A DNA stretch of 6,261 bases from Candidatus Thorarchaeota archaeon (lineage in GTDB: Archaea > Asgardarchaeota > Thorarchaeia > Thorarchaeales > Thorarchaeaceae): the NCBI GenBank assembly GCA_016840825.1, contig JAEORN010000121.1:1-6261 (forward strand). Reading direction: 5' to 3'. Position numbers and translations under genes: made by a program. This document shows positions 5,668 through 6,261 of this stretch, piece by piece. The notes under the pieces are model-generated. The model saw only the letters and a list, made by a program, of their open reading frames with translations, had not been told where the DNA came from and searched no databases. Position 1 is the first letter of the stretch; every line of letters starts with the position of its first letter.

Positions 5668-5856
5668 TCAAGGAGGTATTATGAAGGTCCGGATGATGAA
5701 ATAACTCCCGACTATGAGCAGTCCTAGGAAAATAACCACGTAAAATGCTCTCTTCTGTGCTGTGGCATCAGAGCGAGGTCTGATGAATAGAAGAAGGACT
5801 ACTATCATGAAAACAAAGGGTATTAGTAACCAGATTAGACCAGTGTAATTCTGCAT
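5668..5856 (-). CDS. Small two-helix membrane protein (62 aa), unknown function
   Basis: I do not recognise this protein. It is almost entirely two hydrophobic helices, about residues 7-25 and 38-56, joined by a basic loop (RPRSDATAQKR) that should face the cytoplasm, leaving both short ends outside. The ATG at 5856 is preceded by GAGGT ten bases upstream, a plausible though rather distant ribosome binding site. It lies between the partial flavoprotein gene (upstream, separated by a terminator) and the tautomerase gene (downstream, 141 bases away), so it is probably its own transcription unit. Proteins of this size and shape are often accessory subunits or orphan membrane peptides, and the sequence does not say which. 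Confidence 0.6.
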   Translation of the reverse strand: MQNYTGLIWLLIPFVFMIVVLLLFIRPRSDATAQKRAFYVVIFLGLLIVGSYFIIRTFIIPP

Positions 5857-5889
5857 TGTGATTCAGACCTCATTTTGATTTTCGATATC

Positions 5890-5915
5890 AAAAAAAACAT
5901 AGGTATTCTCTATGT
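5890..5915 (-). terminator. Stem-loop plus T8 terminator after the flavoprotein gene
   Basis: On the minus strand, ACATAG and CTATGT form a six-pair stem around a seven-base loop, and the stem's last T begins a run of eight T residues (5890-5897). It lies 76 bases after the stop of the flavoprotein gene and 33 bases before the next ATG. Archaeal RNA polymerase stops at T tracts, so the site should end the upstream transcript. Confidence 0.6.
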
Positions 5916-5991
5916 AAAGCATTTTAGAGCCGCGCAATTCAATGCCCAGAGATGGACATCAGATAGGCCAAATCACAAGTTGGGATGGGTA

Positions 5992-6261
5992 TTAAAAGAG
6001 CATCTTCAATCCTGTAATTGGATGTCTGGTCAGAACACGTTTCATTAGTGCAGTACGGAGCTCAGCATAGGATCTGAGACCTCCTATAAGATCGGTAAGG
6101 TACTCTCTCATCTTCTCGTCACGAGATCCCATCTGAATTGCTAGCTCCATGTTCTTCTCATTCTTGAAGAGAAGATTCGCTAGGAAGTTCCCAACATCAA
6201 ACTCTTTGCCCATTTCCTTTTTCCATCGAATCTCGTAGGTTCTCAAACTACTGACTTTACC
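5992..6261 (-). CDS. C-terminal end of a geranylgeranyl reductase/FixC-like flavoprotein (cut by window edge)
   Basis: The frame is open to the window edge and shows the last 89 residues of a longer protein. It begins GKVSSLRTYEIRWKKEMGKE and ends HPITGLKMLF. The pattern of a YE..W motif followed by an acidic and hydrophobic helix, a DLI.G.RSY segment and a terminal basic helix recalls the C-terminal part of geranylgeranyl reductase and FixC-like FAD oxidoreductases. In archaea those enzymes often saturate the isoprenoid chains of membrane lipids. The FAD-binding N-terminus is outside the window, so the family call rests on the tail alone. A TTG at 6246 could be read as a start but is an internal leucine codon in a frame that is open upstream. 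The gene ends in TAA and is followed by a stem-loop and T8 terminator. Confidence 0.5.
   Translation of the reverse strand, partial: GKVSSLRTYEIRWKKEMGKEFDVGNFLANLLFKNEKNMELAIQMGSRDEKMREYLTDLIGGLRSYAELRTALMKRVLTRHPITGLKMLF

Overview
The window looks like a piece of an archaeal chromosome, moderately AT-rich and densely coded. Three things in the sequence point that way. Several genes have a TATA-like box about 20-40 bases before the start. The ribosome binding site AGGTGA or GGTGA recurs 4-5 bases before several starts, while other starts have none and look leaderless or nearly so. The right edge carries what looks like the C-terminus of a geranylgeranyl-reductase-type flavoprotein. The overall gene style resembles Asgard archaea (Thorarchaeota-like), but that is an impression that no marker gene here confirms.

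Layout. Bases 1-398 (minus) hold the N-terminal part of an unrecognised gene cut by the window edge. A divergent intergenic region (399-543) leads into a plus-strand block of six genes: a secreted, membrane-anchored six-blade kelch protein (kelch A, 544-1686); a 91-residue conserved-looking small protein (1782-2057); a probable two-gene unit of a two-helix membrane protein (2185-2487) and a ribbon-helix-helix protein with an unfamiliar C-terminal domain (2514-2906); a membrane-anchored sulfite-oxidase-family molybdopterin enzyme (3014-4003); and a second kelch protein (kelch B, 4073-5260). Three minus-strand genes converge on this block from the right: a 4-oxalocrotonate-tautomerase-like enzyme (5323-5526), a 62-residue membrane protein (5668-5856), and the partial flavoprotein (5992-6261). 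A stem-loop plus T8 terminator lies after the flavoprotein.

The most notable structure is the kelch pair. A and B align without a gap over about 310 residues at about 74% identity (hand count), share four propeller cysteines, and differ mainly in signal peptide, stalk and membrane anchor. A perfect 29-bp non-coding repeat containing the TATA box lies the same distance before both starts (477-505 and 4005-4033). The leader between this repeat and the ribosome binding site has diverged, and I see no identical run this long in the coding parts. This suggests a shared promoter and operator kept by selection, or conversion, after gene duplication.

How the genes work together is only partly readable. 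Kelch A, kelch B and the molybdoenzyme are all predicted to be anchored in the membrane, probably with their main domains outside, and the ribbon-helix-helix protein is the only obvious candidate DNA-binding regulator in the window. A link between them is a hypothesis from proximity. No RNA gene, CRISPR array, insertion sequence or integration site was seen, and no gene-free stretch exceeds 300 bases.
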